From assembly GCF_032490495.1 (NCBI RefSeq), contig NZ_JAVYJB010000004.1, positions 186,001 to 250,000 on the forward strand: a DNA stretch of 64,000 nucleotides, in the 5' to 3' direction. The translations under genes and the position numbers were made by a program. The notes beneath the pieces were generated by a model. It did not search any database. It worked only from the letters and a program-made list of their open reading frames with translations, and was not told the DNA's origin. The DNA is from Pilosibacter fragilis (GTDB lineage Bacteria > Bacillota > Clostridia > Lachnospirales > Lachnospiraceae). Shown here piece after piece: positions 42,600 to 50,725 of this stretch (position 1 is the stretch's first letter; the number at the start of each line of letters is the position of its first letter).

Positions 42600-43808
42600 A
42601 TGGAACTTGATGTATTAGGCTTGCTTGGTGCCTGCTCCTATGCTCTGGATTGCGTGGAGGCGGAACTGGTTCATGTGACAACGTTCCACGCCAAGCGTGT
42701 GGCGTATATGAGTGTGTGTACGGCCGAACAGTTTGGCGTTTCTGGCGAAGCACTGCAGGATCTTGCCGTCTGTGCCCTATTGCACGACAATGCTCTGACG
42801 CAGTATCTGCACGAAGAATTTCGTGGTGACAGCTCTGCCGCGGAATGTTTGCCGGAGCTGCCGCATCTCGGCGCTCACTGCGTTATGGGCGAGGAGAACA
42901 TATCCGCGCTTCCGTTTCATACAAATGTAGAAAATATCATCCTTTACCACCACGAAAACGCGGATGGCAGCGGCTCCTTCGGAAAAACATGGCAGGAGAT
43001 CCCGCTGGGCGCCCGTATTATCCGTCTGTGCGATCTGCTGGATGCTTTCTGCCGCGCCGATGTCTTTACGCCGGATGTGTGGGAGCGTGCGAACGCGTTC
43101 CTTACTCGGGTACGCGGCAGGATCGTGGATGAGGAATGCGCGGACGCGTTTCTTCGCGCTTTTTCAGAACAGCATTTTTGCTCTCTTGGCGGCAGGGGGC
43201 TGGAGGAGCGCCTGTGGAGCAAAGTGCCGCGTACCAAGCAGCAGCTTGATTTTGCGCAGGTAAAAGCTCTGGCAAAATTCTTCGCGAAAATTGTAGACTA
43301 CAAATCGCCCTTTACCAGTACACATTCTCTGGGTGTGGCCGACGATGCGGAATGTCTGGCCCGGTTTATGGGATTTGACGAGGACACCGCCCAGAAAATG
43401 TATCTTGCCGGCGCACTCCATGACATCGGAAAGGTAGCGATAGGCAATGAAATACTGGAAAAGCCGGGACGCCTGACCGACAGCGAATATGCGGAAATGA
43501 AGCATCACGCTGCCTATACATATTACGTTCTATCGGAAGTCCAGGACTTTGCGGAGCTGCGCGATTGGGCCGCGTTTCATCACGAGCATCTGGATGGAAC
43601 GGGGTATCCCTTCGGAAAAAACGAGTCTGAGTTAAATACGCAGGAGCGTATCATGGCTTGCGTGGATATTTATCAGGCCCTGACCGAAAATCGTCCTTAC
43701 AAAGCTGGAATGTCTCACGAAAAAGCCTGCTCTATTCTTCTGGATATGGCTGAAAAGGGCTGGTTGGATCGGGCGATCGTCGAACAGGTGAACGCCTGCT
43801 TTGCCTGA
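42600..43808 (+). CDS. Tandem HD-GYP domain protein
   Basis: 402 residues with two HD-type domains. The first has LLHDNALTQYL and YHHENADGSGSFG, the second the complete set LHDIGKVAIG, KHHAAYTYY, FHHEHLDGTGYP and DIYQALTENRPYK. HD-GYP proteins hydrolyse cyclic di-GMP or related nucleotides; some HD-GYP-like proteins are diiron enzymes. Lies directly after the superoxide reductase without a terminator, so it is coexpressed. Starts at 42,600 (ATG) or 42,585 (GTG). Confidence 0.85.
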   Translation: MELDVLGLLGACSYALDCVEAELVHVTTFHAKRVAYMSVCTAEQFGVSGEALQDLAVCALLHDNALTQYLHEEFRGDSSAAECLPELPHLGAHCVMGEENISALPFHTNVENIILYHHENADGSGSFGKTWQEIPLGARIIRLCDLLDAFCRADVFTPDVWERANAFLTRVRGRIVDEECADAFLRAFSEQHFCSLGGRGLEERLWSKVPRTKQQLDFAQVKALAKFFAKIVDYKSPFTSTHSLGVADDAECLARFMGFDEDTAQKMYLAGALHDIGKVAIGNEILEKPGRLTDSEYAEMKHHAAYTYYVLSEVQDFAELRDWAAFHHEHLDGTGYPFGKNESELNTQERIMACVDIYQALTENRPYKAGMSHEKACSILLDMAEKGWLDRAIVEQVNACFA

Positions 43809-43823
43809 ATAACGAGATAGGCG

Positions 43824-43867
43824 AAAGCTGTGAAGCGGTACGTGAACTGCCGCTTCACAGCTTTTTC
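43824..43867 (+). terminator. Terminator of the rubrerythrin operon
   Basis: AAAGCTGTGAAGCGG pairs with CCGCTTCACAGCTTT (43,850-43,864), 11-nt loop, T-run. It closes the transcript after the HD-GYP gene. Confidence 0.9.
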
Positions 43868-43970
43868 TGTTGCCGCGAAAATTTTTGTAATGTGACCTTG
43901 TTACAGAAAGGCAGGGCGGAGTTTGCTATGATAGGGCCATCACAAAGAACAAAGGAAAGAGGGAACCGAT

Positions 43971-44255
43971 ATGAAAATCAAGCTCAATTCCGATCAGGAG
44001 GTCGTGGACACCATCCGTGAGGGTCTCAAGCGCACCAGCGGGTACTGCCCCTGCCGCGTGGAGCGCACGGAGAAAAACGCCGGCACCCTCAAGGTGGGCA
44101 GGATCAATGTGGACGAGCAAATGGAACTGGCGATGCGTTTTCAGGTATCCAGTATCCCGATGCTTGTCGTATTCAAGGATGGAAAGGCCGTTGCCAAATC
44201 CGTGGGCTACCGGTCCAAGGCGGAGATCACCGCCATGGTGGAGGGCGCAAGATGA
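43971..44255 (+). CDS. Chimeric FTR-beta/thioredoxin-like protein
   Basis: 94 residues. Residues 1-36 (MKIKLNSDQEVVDTIREGLKR...GYCPCRVERTEKN) match the start of ferredoxin-thioredoxin reductase catalytic subunit-like proteins, including its CPC motif. Residues 37-94 (KVGRINVDEQMELAMRFQVSSIPMLVVFKDGKAVAKSVGY) are the C-terminal half of thioredoxin with the cis-Pro SSIP. The Fe-S ligands of the first family beyond CPC and the WCGPC site of the second are absent, so two genes were joined in frame by deletion. GGGAACCGAT precedes; the stop overlaps the next gene. Confidence 0.75.
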   Translation: MKIKLNSDQEVVDTIREGLKRTSGYCPCRVERTEKNAGTLKVGRINVDEQMELAMRFQVSSIPMLVVFKDGKAVAKSVGYRSKAEITAMVEGAR

Positions 44256-45946
44256 AAGTTGTGATCGTAGGCGGTGTGGCTGGCGGCGCGTCTGCCGTTG
44301 CCCGCATCCGCCGTTTGGATGAACACGCGCAGATCGTGATGATCGAGCGTAGCGGCTATATATCCTATGCCAACTGCGGCCTGCCGTATTATGTGGGCGG
44401 TGTGATCAAGGAGCAGGAAGAACTGACGCTGCAAACTCCGGAGAGCTTCTGGGACCGCTTTCGCATTGATGTACGGGTACGGCAGGAAGTAACTGCGATC
44501 AATCCCGCAGAGAAAACCGTCACCGTCCACGCACTGGACAGCGGGAAGGTCTACACGGAAAACTATGACAAACTGCTTCTTGCCCCCGGCGCAAAGCCGA
44601 CGGTTCCTGCGCTTTCCGGCGTGGACAGCGAGCGGGTCTTTACCCTGCGCACTGTGGAAGACACCCTCCGCATTCGACGCTTTGTAGAGGATCAGAAGCC
44701 GAAAACCGCTGTTTTGGCTGGCGGCGGCTTTATCGGTCTGGAAATGGCGGAAAACCTTGTGGAGATGGGCGTTTCGGTTACCATCGTCCAGCGTCTGAAG
44801 CAGCTATTAGCGCCGTTGGATGCGGATATGGCCAGCTTTGTCCATGCGGAAATGCGCAGACACGGTGTGGCTCTGCGGTTGGATGAAACCGTCACCGGAT
44901 TCCGACAGGACGGAGATTCCGTGCTGACGCTGCTGGAGGAAAGTGAGCCGCTGCGCTCCGACATGGTGCTGCTGGCCATCGGCGTCACGCCGGACACCCA
45001 TCTGGTAAAAGAGGCCGGACTTGAGCTGGGCATCCGGGGCAGCATCGCTGTCAACGAGCGGATGGAAACCTCCGCGCCGGATATCTACGCTGTGGGCGAT
45101 GCCGTAGAGGTCACCCATTTCGTGACCGGCCAAAAAGCATTGATCTCGCTGGCGGGGCCTGCCAACAAGCAGGGACGCATTGCCGCTGACAATATCTGCG
45201 GCGGAAACAGCCGCTTTCACGGCTCTCAGGGCTCGTCTGTTCTGAAACTGTTTGGCTTGACAGCGGCCTCCACGGGGATCAATGAGAAGGCAGCGCAGGC
45301 AGCAGGGATCGCTTACGACAAAGTCGTATTATTCCCGGCATCCCACGTTACCTATTATCCCGGCGCACAGTCTATGGCAATGAAGGTGATGTATGAAAAA
45401 GAAAGCCTGCGGCTGCTGGGTGCGCAGATCGTTGGCGGCGAGGGCGTGGACAAGCGCATTGATGTACTGGCAACGGCCATTCGCGCAAAAATGACAGCCT
45501 TGGAACTGACGGAGCTTGACCTTTCCTATGCGCCGCCCTATTCCTCTGCCAAAGACCCGGTCAATATGGCCGGTTTTATGATCGAGGATTTGGAGAGCGG
45601 GAAGGTACGGCAGTTCCATTGGAATGAGGTTGAGGACTTGCCTTGCGATGGCAATGCGACACTGCTGGATGTCCGTACAGAAGGCGAATATCGGCGTGGG
45701 CACTTGAATGGATTCCGCAATATTCCACTGGACGATCTGCGGGAGCATTTGGACGAGTTAGACCGGGGTAAGCCTGTTTATGTGAATTGCCAGACAGGGC
45801 TTCGCAGTTATCTGGCCTGCCGACTTTTGACGCAGTACGGTTTCACCTGTTCCCATCTCTCCGGCGGATACAGTTTTTATCAGGTCGTAACACAAGAGCG
45901 GCAGACAGCGCGGAGCGCCTATCCCTGCGGAATGGAGAAGCTATGA
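44252..45946 (+). CDS. CoA-disulfide reductase-like flavoprotein with rhodanese domain
   Basis: 564 residues. Pyridine nucleotide-disulfide oxidoreductase: FAD motif VVIVGGVAGGASAVARIRR, single redox Cys in ISYANCGLPYYVGG, NAD motif AVLAGGGFIGLEMAENL, and APDIYAVGDAVEV. A C-terminal rhodanese (LLDVRTEGEYRRGHLNGFRNIPLDDL, active loop VNCQTGLRS) follows. This CoADR-Rhd layout reduces CoA disulfide, persulfides or polysulfide with NAD(P)H. Overlaps the chimera upstream and the alarmone-synthetase relic downstream. Confidence 0.91.
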   Translation: MKVVIVGGVAGGASAVARIRRLDEHAQIVMIERSGYISYANCGLPYYVGGVIKEQEELTLQTPESFWDRFRIDVRVRQEVTAINPAEKTVTVHALDSGKVYTENYDKLLLAPGAKPTVPALSGVDSERVFTLRTVEDTLRIRRFVEDQKPKTAVLAGGGFIGLEMAENLVEMGVSVTIVQRLKQLLAPLDADMASFVHAEMRRHGVALRLDETVTGFRQDGDSVLTLLEESEPLRSDMVLLAIGVTPDTHLVKEAGLELGIRGSIAVNERMETSAPDIYAVGDAVEVTHFVTGQKALISLAGPANKQGRIAADNICGGNSRFHGSQGSSVLKLFGLTAASTGINEKAAQAAGIAYDKVVLFPASHVTYYPGAQSMAMKVMYEKESLRLLGAQIVGGEGVDKRIDVLATAIRAKMTALELTELDLSYAPPYSSAKDPVNMAGFMIEDLESGKVRQFHWNEVEDLPCDGNATLLDVRTEGEYRRGHLNGFRNIPLDDLREHLDELDRGKPVYVNCQTGLRSYLACRLLTQYGFTCSHLSGGYSFYQVVTQERQTARSAYPCGMEKL

Positions 45947-46614
45947 GTGAGAATTTATTTGGCTTGACGGTTGCGGCAGATAAAGGCTTAGATGATTTGC
46001 AGTGCCAGCGCCTTTTAAGCGAAAATCGCAGGTATCAGGAAGTCATGCTGCAATACCGATGTGCGCTGAAAGCACTGGAAAGCAGGTTGGAAATTCTAAA
46101 CGAAGAGTTTTCATTGCAGCATGATCGCAATCCGATAGAAAGTATAAAAAGCCGCTTGAAGTCGCCGTCCAGCATTATGAATAAGATGCAGAAACGCGGA
46201 CTTCCTCTGGATTTTCCGACCATGCAGACAAATATCATGGATATTGCCGGTGTGCGGGTGATCTGCTCTTTCGAGGAGGATGTGTTCTTTTTGGCAAAGT
46301 GCTAAAAAAAACAGTCTGACATTGAAATCATCACAGAGAAAGATTATATTTCACACCCTAAGCCAAATGGCTATCGCAGTCTGCACCTGACGATCCGGCT
46401 GCCGGTATTCTTTGCGGAAAAAGTGATCCATGTGCCGGTGGAGATACAACTCCGTACAATCGCTATGGACTTCTGGGCAAGCCTTGAGCATACCATCCGC
46501 TATAAGAAAAACCTGCCGATAAATGCTGAAGTCGAAACTGAACTGAAAGAGTGCGCCGATTCCAGCAGAGGATGGGACGGTAAGATGGAACATTTATTGC
46601 ATATCATAACATAA
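45943..46614 (+). pseudogene. Small RelA/SpoT-type alarmone synthetase gene, nonsense mutated and 3' truncated
   Basis: Codons read MSENLFGLTVAADKGLDD...RNPIESIKSRLKSPSSIMNKMQKRGLPL...NIMDIAGVRVICSFEEDVFFLAKC, then TAA at 46,303-46,305, then in the same frame KKQSDIEIITEKDYISHPKPNGYRSLHLTI...VIHVPVEIQLRTIAMDFWASLEHTIRYKK. The halves form a (p)ppGpp synthetase; a Leu TTA probably became TAA. The end after CADSSRGWDGK is also not family-like. Overlaps the reductase gene start to stop. Confidence 0.8.
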
Positions 46615-46890
46615 TGTGTCGAATATAAAATGAAAAGCACGCACTTTGGTGCTTGCCTTGGACTTGCCAGGGACCGCCTTATCCGCCTTGGGTGGGCGAC
46701 CCCTGCGAGCCCCAACCAATTTCTCCGCTTTCTGGTTTTCAGGCATAGTCTTTTCTGCTTTCGGCGGACTGCCACGGCACAGCTTTTTCGGCTCCTATAT
46801 TGTAAGGAACATGGCTTTTCGCTGAATGGAAAGCGAAGCTGACCCGGGCTGGAGCGGTCTGTGTTAAAACGATATATTTTTTTGGAAATT

Positions 46891-46922
46891 ATCTTGACAA
46901 AATTTATCAAGATTGATATGAT
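46891..46922 (+). promoter_or_regulatory. Promoter and probable operator of the second Rrf2 gene
   Basis: TTGACA (46,894-46,899), 17-bp spacer, TATGAT (46,917-46,922). ATCTTGA (46,891-46,897) and TCAAGAT (46,907-46,913) form a 7-bp inverted repeat over the -35 box, suited to autorepression by an Rrf2 dimer. The 46,615-46,890 stretch shows no supported gene. Confidence 0.65.
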
Positions 46923-46957
46923 GGCATTAACAAGCAAGCGAAAAGAGGATGTGGAGC

Positions 46958-47371
46958 ATGATCATCACCAAAGAGACGGACTACGCACTGCGCATTTTGC
47001 GGGTGCTGCTGGACGGGGAGAAGCATTCGGTGGCCGAGATGTCGGAAACGGAGCTGATCCCCAATCAGTTTGCCTATCAAATCCTGCGCAAGCTCTCTGC
47101 CGGTAATTTGGTGCGGGTAAGGCGCGGCGCCCTTGGGGGCTGCGAACTGTCCGGCGATCTGGATGCGACCTCCCTCTACGATCTCATGGAGGTCATGGGG
47201 GAGCGGGGCGTCCTATGCACCTGCATGGAGCCGGGATATGTATGCCGCTGGCAGGACGAGCACGGGAGGTGCGCCATCCACTGTCAAATGGCGGTCTTGC
47301 AGCAAAAGCAGGACGAGGCGTTCCGCGCCGTGAGCCTGCGCAGGCTGCTGACCGGAAGATCCGCTCCCTAA
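46958..47371 (+). CDS. Rrf2-family regulator with Cys cluster
   Basis: 137 residues. MIITKETDYALRILRVLLDGEKHSVAEMSETELIPNQFAYQILRKLSAGNLVRVRRGALGGCELSGDLDATSLYDLMEVMGE is the Rrf2 winged helix. GVLCTCMEPGYVCRWQDEHGRC carries several Cys near the place where IscR and NsrR bind an Fe-S cluster, so a redox-sensing cluster is plausible. Starts at 46,958 (AAGAGG upstream) or 46,949. It precedes the acyl-CoA dehydrogenase fusion by 41 bp and probably regulates the run of genes to trxB. Confidence 0.86.
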   Translation: MIITKETDYALRILRVLLDGEKHSVAEMSETELIPNQFAYQILRKLSAGNLVRVRRGALGGCELSGDLDATSLYDLMEVMGERGVLCTCMEPGYVCRWQDEHGRCAIHCQMAVLQQKQDEAFRAVSLRRLLTGRSAP

Positions 47372-47412
47372 GAAATAAGCGAGCTGTAAAATTTTAAGAG
47401 GAGGTAACCTGT

Positions 47413-49326
47413 ATGCTATTTCAAACCACGGCGGCGCACGAAGAGCTGCGCGCGAAGATCCGGAGCTTTGCGGAGGAGGAGATCAAGCCCCTCGCATTTC
47501 TGATGGACCAGAACAATGAGTTTCCCGAGGAGGCTGTCAAGAAGCTGGGTAAGCTGGGCTGGATGGGCATTCCTTACCCCAAGGAGTACGGCGGCGCCGG
47601 TCTTGACGCCCTGAGTTACGCCATCGCGGTGGAGGAGCTGGCCCGTGTGGACGGCGGCGCGGGCGTGATCCTTTCCGCCCATGTCTCCCTCGGCTCGTGG
47701 CCCATTTTCGCCTACGGCACCGAGGAGCAGAAGAAGAAATATCTGATCCCGCTGGCCAAGGGCGAGAAAATCGGCGCCTTCGGCCTGACGGAGCCCAACG
47801 CCGGCTCCGATGCCGGCGGCACGGAGACCACCGCGCTGGACAAGGGGGATTACTACCTCCTTAACGGCGGCAAGATCTTCATCACCAACGCTCCCAAGGC
47901 GGACACCTATGTGGTTTTCGCCGTCACCACTCCGGACATCGGCACCCGGGGCATCTCCGCCTTCATCGTGGAGAAGGGCTGGAAGGGCTTTGAGTTCGGC
48001 GATCACTATGACAAGATGGGTATTCGCTCCTCCTCCACAGCGGAGCTGATCTTCAACGATGTAAAGGTCCCCAAGGAAAATCTGCTGGGCAAGGAGGGGG
48101 ACGGCTTTAAGATCGCCATGTCCACGCTGGACGGCGGACGCATTGGCATCGCCGCCCAGGCGCTGGGCATCGCTCAGGGCGCGTTTGAACAGGCCTTGAG
48201 CTATTCCAAGGAGCGCATCCAGTTCGGTAAGCCTATCGCGGCCCAGCAGAGCATCGCCTTCAAGCTGGCGGATATGGCCACCAAGCTGCGCTGCGCCCGG
48301 TTCCTTATCTACTCCGCGGCGGAGCTGAAGGAGCAGCACGCGCCCTACGGCATGGAGTCTGCCATGGCGAAGATGTACGCCTCGGACATCGCGCTGGAGG
48401 TCACCAACGACGCCTTGCAGATCCACGGCGGCAGCGGCTTCCTCAAGGGCATGGAGGTAGAGCGGGCCTACCGTGACGCCAAGATTACCACCATCTACGA
48501 GGGCACCAACGAGATCCAGCGGGTGGTCATCGCCTCCCATCTGGTGGGCAGGCTGGGCAAGAGCTCCGGCGGCGAGAGACGCTCGGCAGCCAAGAAGCCC
48601 GCGCCCATCACCGGTATCCGCAAAATGACCATCTTCCGGGAGGGGGATGCCGCCCAGCAGGTGGCCGACCTTGTGGCGGCGCTGAAAAAGGACGGCCACG
48701 ACTTCTCCGTGGGCATCCCCATGGATACGCCGATTCCGCAGGCGGAGCGCGTGGTCTCCGCGGGCAAGGGCATCGGAGAGAAAAAGAACATGAAGCTGGT
48801 AGAGACGCTGGCCAAGGCCGCCGGCGCGGCCATCGGTTCCTCCCGCCCCGTGGCGGAGACCCTCAAGTATCTGCCCCTGAACCGCTATGTGGGTATGTCC
48901 GGTCAGAAGTTCACCGGTAACCTCTACATTGCCTGCGGCATCTCCGGCGCGACCCAGCACCTCAAGGGTATCAAGGACGCCTCCACCATCGTGGCCATCA
49001 ATAAAAACGGCAACGCCCCCATTTTTAAGAACTGCGACTACGGCATCGTGGGCGATGTGGCGGAGATCCTGCCTCTGCTGGCCGCCGCGCTGGACAGCGG
49101 AGAGAAGCAGCCCGCGCCGCCCATGGTGAAGATGAAGCGGCCCACGCCGCCGAAGCCCACCCCCATCGGCGACCGCTATGTCTGCGGCGGCTGCGGTTAC
49201 GAGTATGTGCCGGAGCTGGGCGACGAGGACAGCGAAATCGCGCCCGGTACGCTCTTTGAGCAGCTTCCCGCCGAGTGGGTGTGCCCCGAGTGCGCGGAGG
49301 CGAAGGATCAATTTATAAAGGCTTGA
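47413..49326 (+). CDS. Three-domain fusion: acyl-CoA dehydrogenase - EtfA FAD domain - rubredoxin
   Basis: 637 residues. Residues 1 to about 390 are an acyl-CoA dehydrogenase (FGLTEPNAGSDAGG, GEKIG, DMGIR-type loop KMGIRSSSTAELIF, catalytic base in TIYEGTNEIQRVV). About 410-575 is the C-terminal FAD domain of electron-transfer flavoprotein alpha (GSSRPVAETLKYLPLNRYVGMSGQKF...NLYIACGISGATQHLKGI...NGNAPIFKNCDYGIVGD). The last ~50 form a rubredoxin (YVCGGCGYEY...WVCPEC). It can pass electrons from acyl-CoA through FAD to Fe, suiting the flavodiiron protein encoded 22 bp later. The dehydrogenase substrate is unknown. Confidence 0.92.
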   Translation: MLFQTTAAHEELRAKIRSFAEEEIKPLAFLMDQNNEFPEEAVKKLGKLGWMGIPYPKEYGGAGLDALSYAIAVEELARVDGGAGVILSAHVSLGSWPIFAYGTEEQKKKYLIPLAKGEKIGAFGLTEPNAGSDAGGTETTALDKGDYYLLNGGKIFITNAPKADTYVVFAVTTPDIGTRGISAFIVEKGWKGFEFGDHYDKMGIRSSSTAELIFNDVKVPKENLLGKEGDGFKIAMSTLDGGRIGIAAQALGIAQGAFEQALSYSKERIQFGKPIAAQQSIAFKLADMATKLRCARFLIYSAAELKEQHAPYGMESAMAKMYASDIALEVTNDALQIHGGSGFLKGMEVERAYRDAKITTIYEGTNEIQRVVIASHLVGRLGKSSGGERRSAAKKPAPITGIRKMTIFREGDAAQQVADLVAALKKDGHDFSVGIPMDTPIPQAERVVSAGKGIGEKKNMKLVETLAKAAGAAIGSSRPVAETLKYLPLNRYVGMSGQKFTGNLYIACGISGATQHLKGIKDASTIVAINKNGNAPIFKNCDYGIVGDVAEILPLLAAALDSGEKQPAPPMVKMKRPTPPKPTPIGDRYVCGGCGYEYVPELGDEDSEIAPGTLFEQLPAEWVCPECAEAKDQFIKA

Positions 49327-49348
49327 GCCGTGAAGGAGGTAAGATAAG

Positions 49349-50560
49349 ATGTATTGCGTGCGTAAAGTAACAAATGATCTCTATTGGGTAGGCGCCAACG
49401 ACCATCGCCTGGCCTTGTTTGAAAACTGCTTTCCCATTCCCCGGGGCGTAAGCTACAACGCTTACTGCCTGTTGGACGAAAAGACGGTGCTTTTTGACAC
49501 GGTGGACTGGTCTGCCTGCCGCCAGCTTTTGGAAAATTTAGAATATGTGCTGAACGGCCGCGAGCTGGACTACCTGCTGGTCAACCATCTGGAGCCGGAT
49601 CACGCCGCCTGCATCGAGGAGATCCTGCTGCGCCATCCCAAGGTGAAGCTGATCTCCAACGAGAAGGCATTCATGCTCATGCGTCAGTTCGGCTTCCATG
49701 TGGACGGGCATGAGTGCATCGAGGTGAAGGAGGGCGATACCTTCTCCTTCGGTAAGCACACCGTCACCTTTGTGGGTGCGCCTATGGTCCACTGGCCGGA
49801 GGCCATGGTGACCCTCGACGTTACCGACGGCGTCCTCTTTTCCGCCGACGCTTTCGGCACCTTCGGCGCGCTGGACGGCAAGCTGTTTGCCGATGAGGTG
49901 GACTTCGAGCGGGACTGGCTGGACGACGCCCGCCGCTACCTCACTAACATCGTGGGCAAGTACGGTCCCCACATCCAGCTCCTGCTGAAAAAGGCCGGCG
50001 GCGTTTTGGATCAGATCAAGTATATCTGCCCGCTCCACGGCCCCGTGTGGCGCAAGGATCTGGGCTGGTTCATCGAAAAGTACGACACCTGGAGCCGCTA
50101 TGCCCCTGAAACCCAGGGCGTGCTCATCGTCTACGCCTCCATGTACGGCAACACGGAGAACGCGGCGCAGGCTCTGGCGGCGTCGCTCTGCGACAAGGGC
50201 ATGAGCAAGGTGGCGATGTACGATGTGTCCTCCACCCATGTCTCCCAGCTGATCTCCGAGGCCTTCAAGTACAGTCACATCGTTCTGGCCTCCGTGACCT
50301 ACAACCTCGGCATCTACCCCGCCATGCATGACTTCCTCATGGACATGAAGGCGCTGAATCTGCAAAACCGCACCTTTGCCATCATTGAAAACGGCTCGTG
50401 GGCGGTGAAGTCCGGCGACCTCATGCAGAAATTCGTCAACGACGAGCTTAAAAACATGACGGTGCTCAACGAGCGGCTCAGCCTCGCATCGTCCATGGGC
50501 GCGGACAAGCGCACCGAGCTGGAAGCGCTGGCGGACGCCATTCTGGAATCTATGAAGTAA
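49349..50560 (+). CDS. FprA-type flavodiiron protein 1
   Basis: 403 residues. Reduces O2 to water (or NO) with electrons from rubredoxin. The metallo-beta-lactamase domain has diiron ligands VNHLEPDHAACIEE, MVHWPEAM, FSADAFG and CPLHGPVW. The C-terminal flavodoxin domain binds FMN (VYASMYGNTENAAQAL). Follows the rubredoxin-containing fusion with an AAGGAGG site, a natural donor-acceptor pair. Confidence 0.94.
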   Translation: MYCVRKVTNDLYWVGANDHRLALFENCFPIPRGVSYNAYCLLDEKTVLFDTVDWSACRQLLENLEYVLNGRELDYLLVNHLEPDHAACIEEILLRHPKVKLISNEKAFMLMRQFGFHVDGHECIEVKEGDTFSFGKHTVTFVGAPMVHWPEAMVTLDVTDGVLFSADAFGTFGALDGKLFADEVDFERDWLDDARRYLTNIVGKYGPHIQLLLKKAGGVLDQIKYICPLHGPVWRKDLGWFIEKYDTWSRYAPETQGVLIVYASMYGNTENAAQALAASLCDKGMSKVAMYDVSSTHVSQLISEAFKYSHIVLASVTYNLGIYPAMHDFLMDMKALNLQNRTFAIIENGSWAVKSGDLMQKFVNDELKNMTVLNERLSLASSMGADKRTELEALADAILESMK

Positions 50561-50725
50561 CTGGCAGGAAAGCCAAAACCAAGACAACAGACAACAAACA
50601 GCCCCGCCGTGTCGGCTGCAGAAAAACCGGCTTTCAAAAACAGAGCGGGCAAGCGTGATACTGCGCTTGCCCGCTCTTTGCCCAAAAGGACATGAGAAGT
50701 GACCGGAGAAGATGAGAGGATCGAA

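Noticed and set aside
41611..42753. 380-codon minus-strand open frame
   Set aside because: Antisense to rubrerythrin and superoxide reductase.
46630..46842. 70-codon frame between the alarmone-synthetase relic and the Rrf2 promoter
   Set aside because: No ribosome site, no domain, basic low-information composition.
47416..49311. 631-codon open frame on the minus strand
   Set aside because: Exact antisense shadow of the GC-rich dehydrogenase fusion, His/Gly/Leu-rich composition, no ribosome site or domain.
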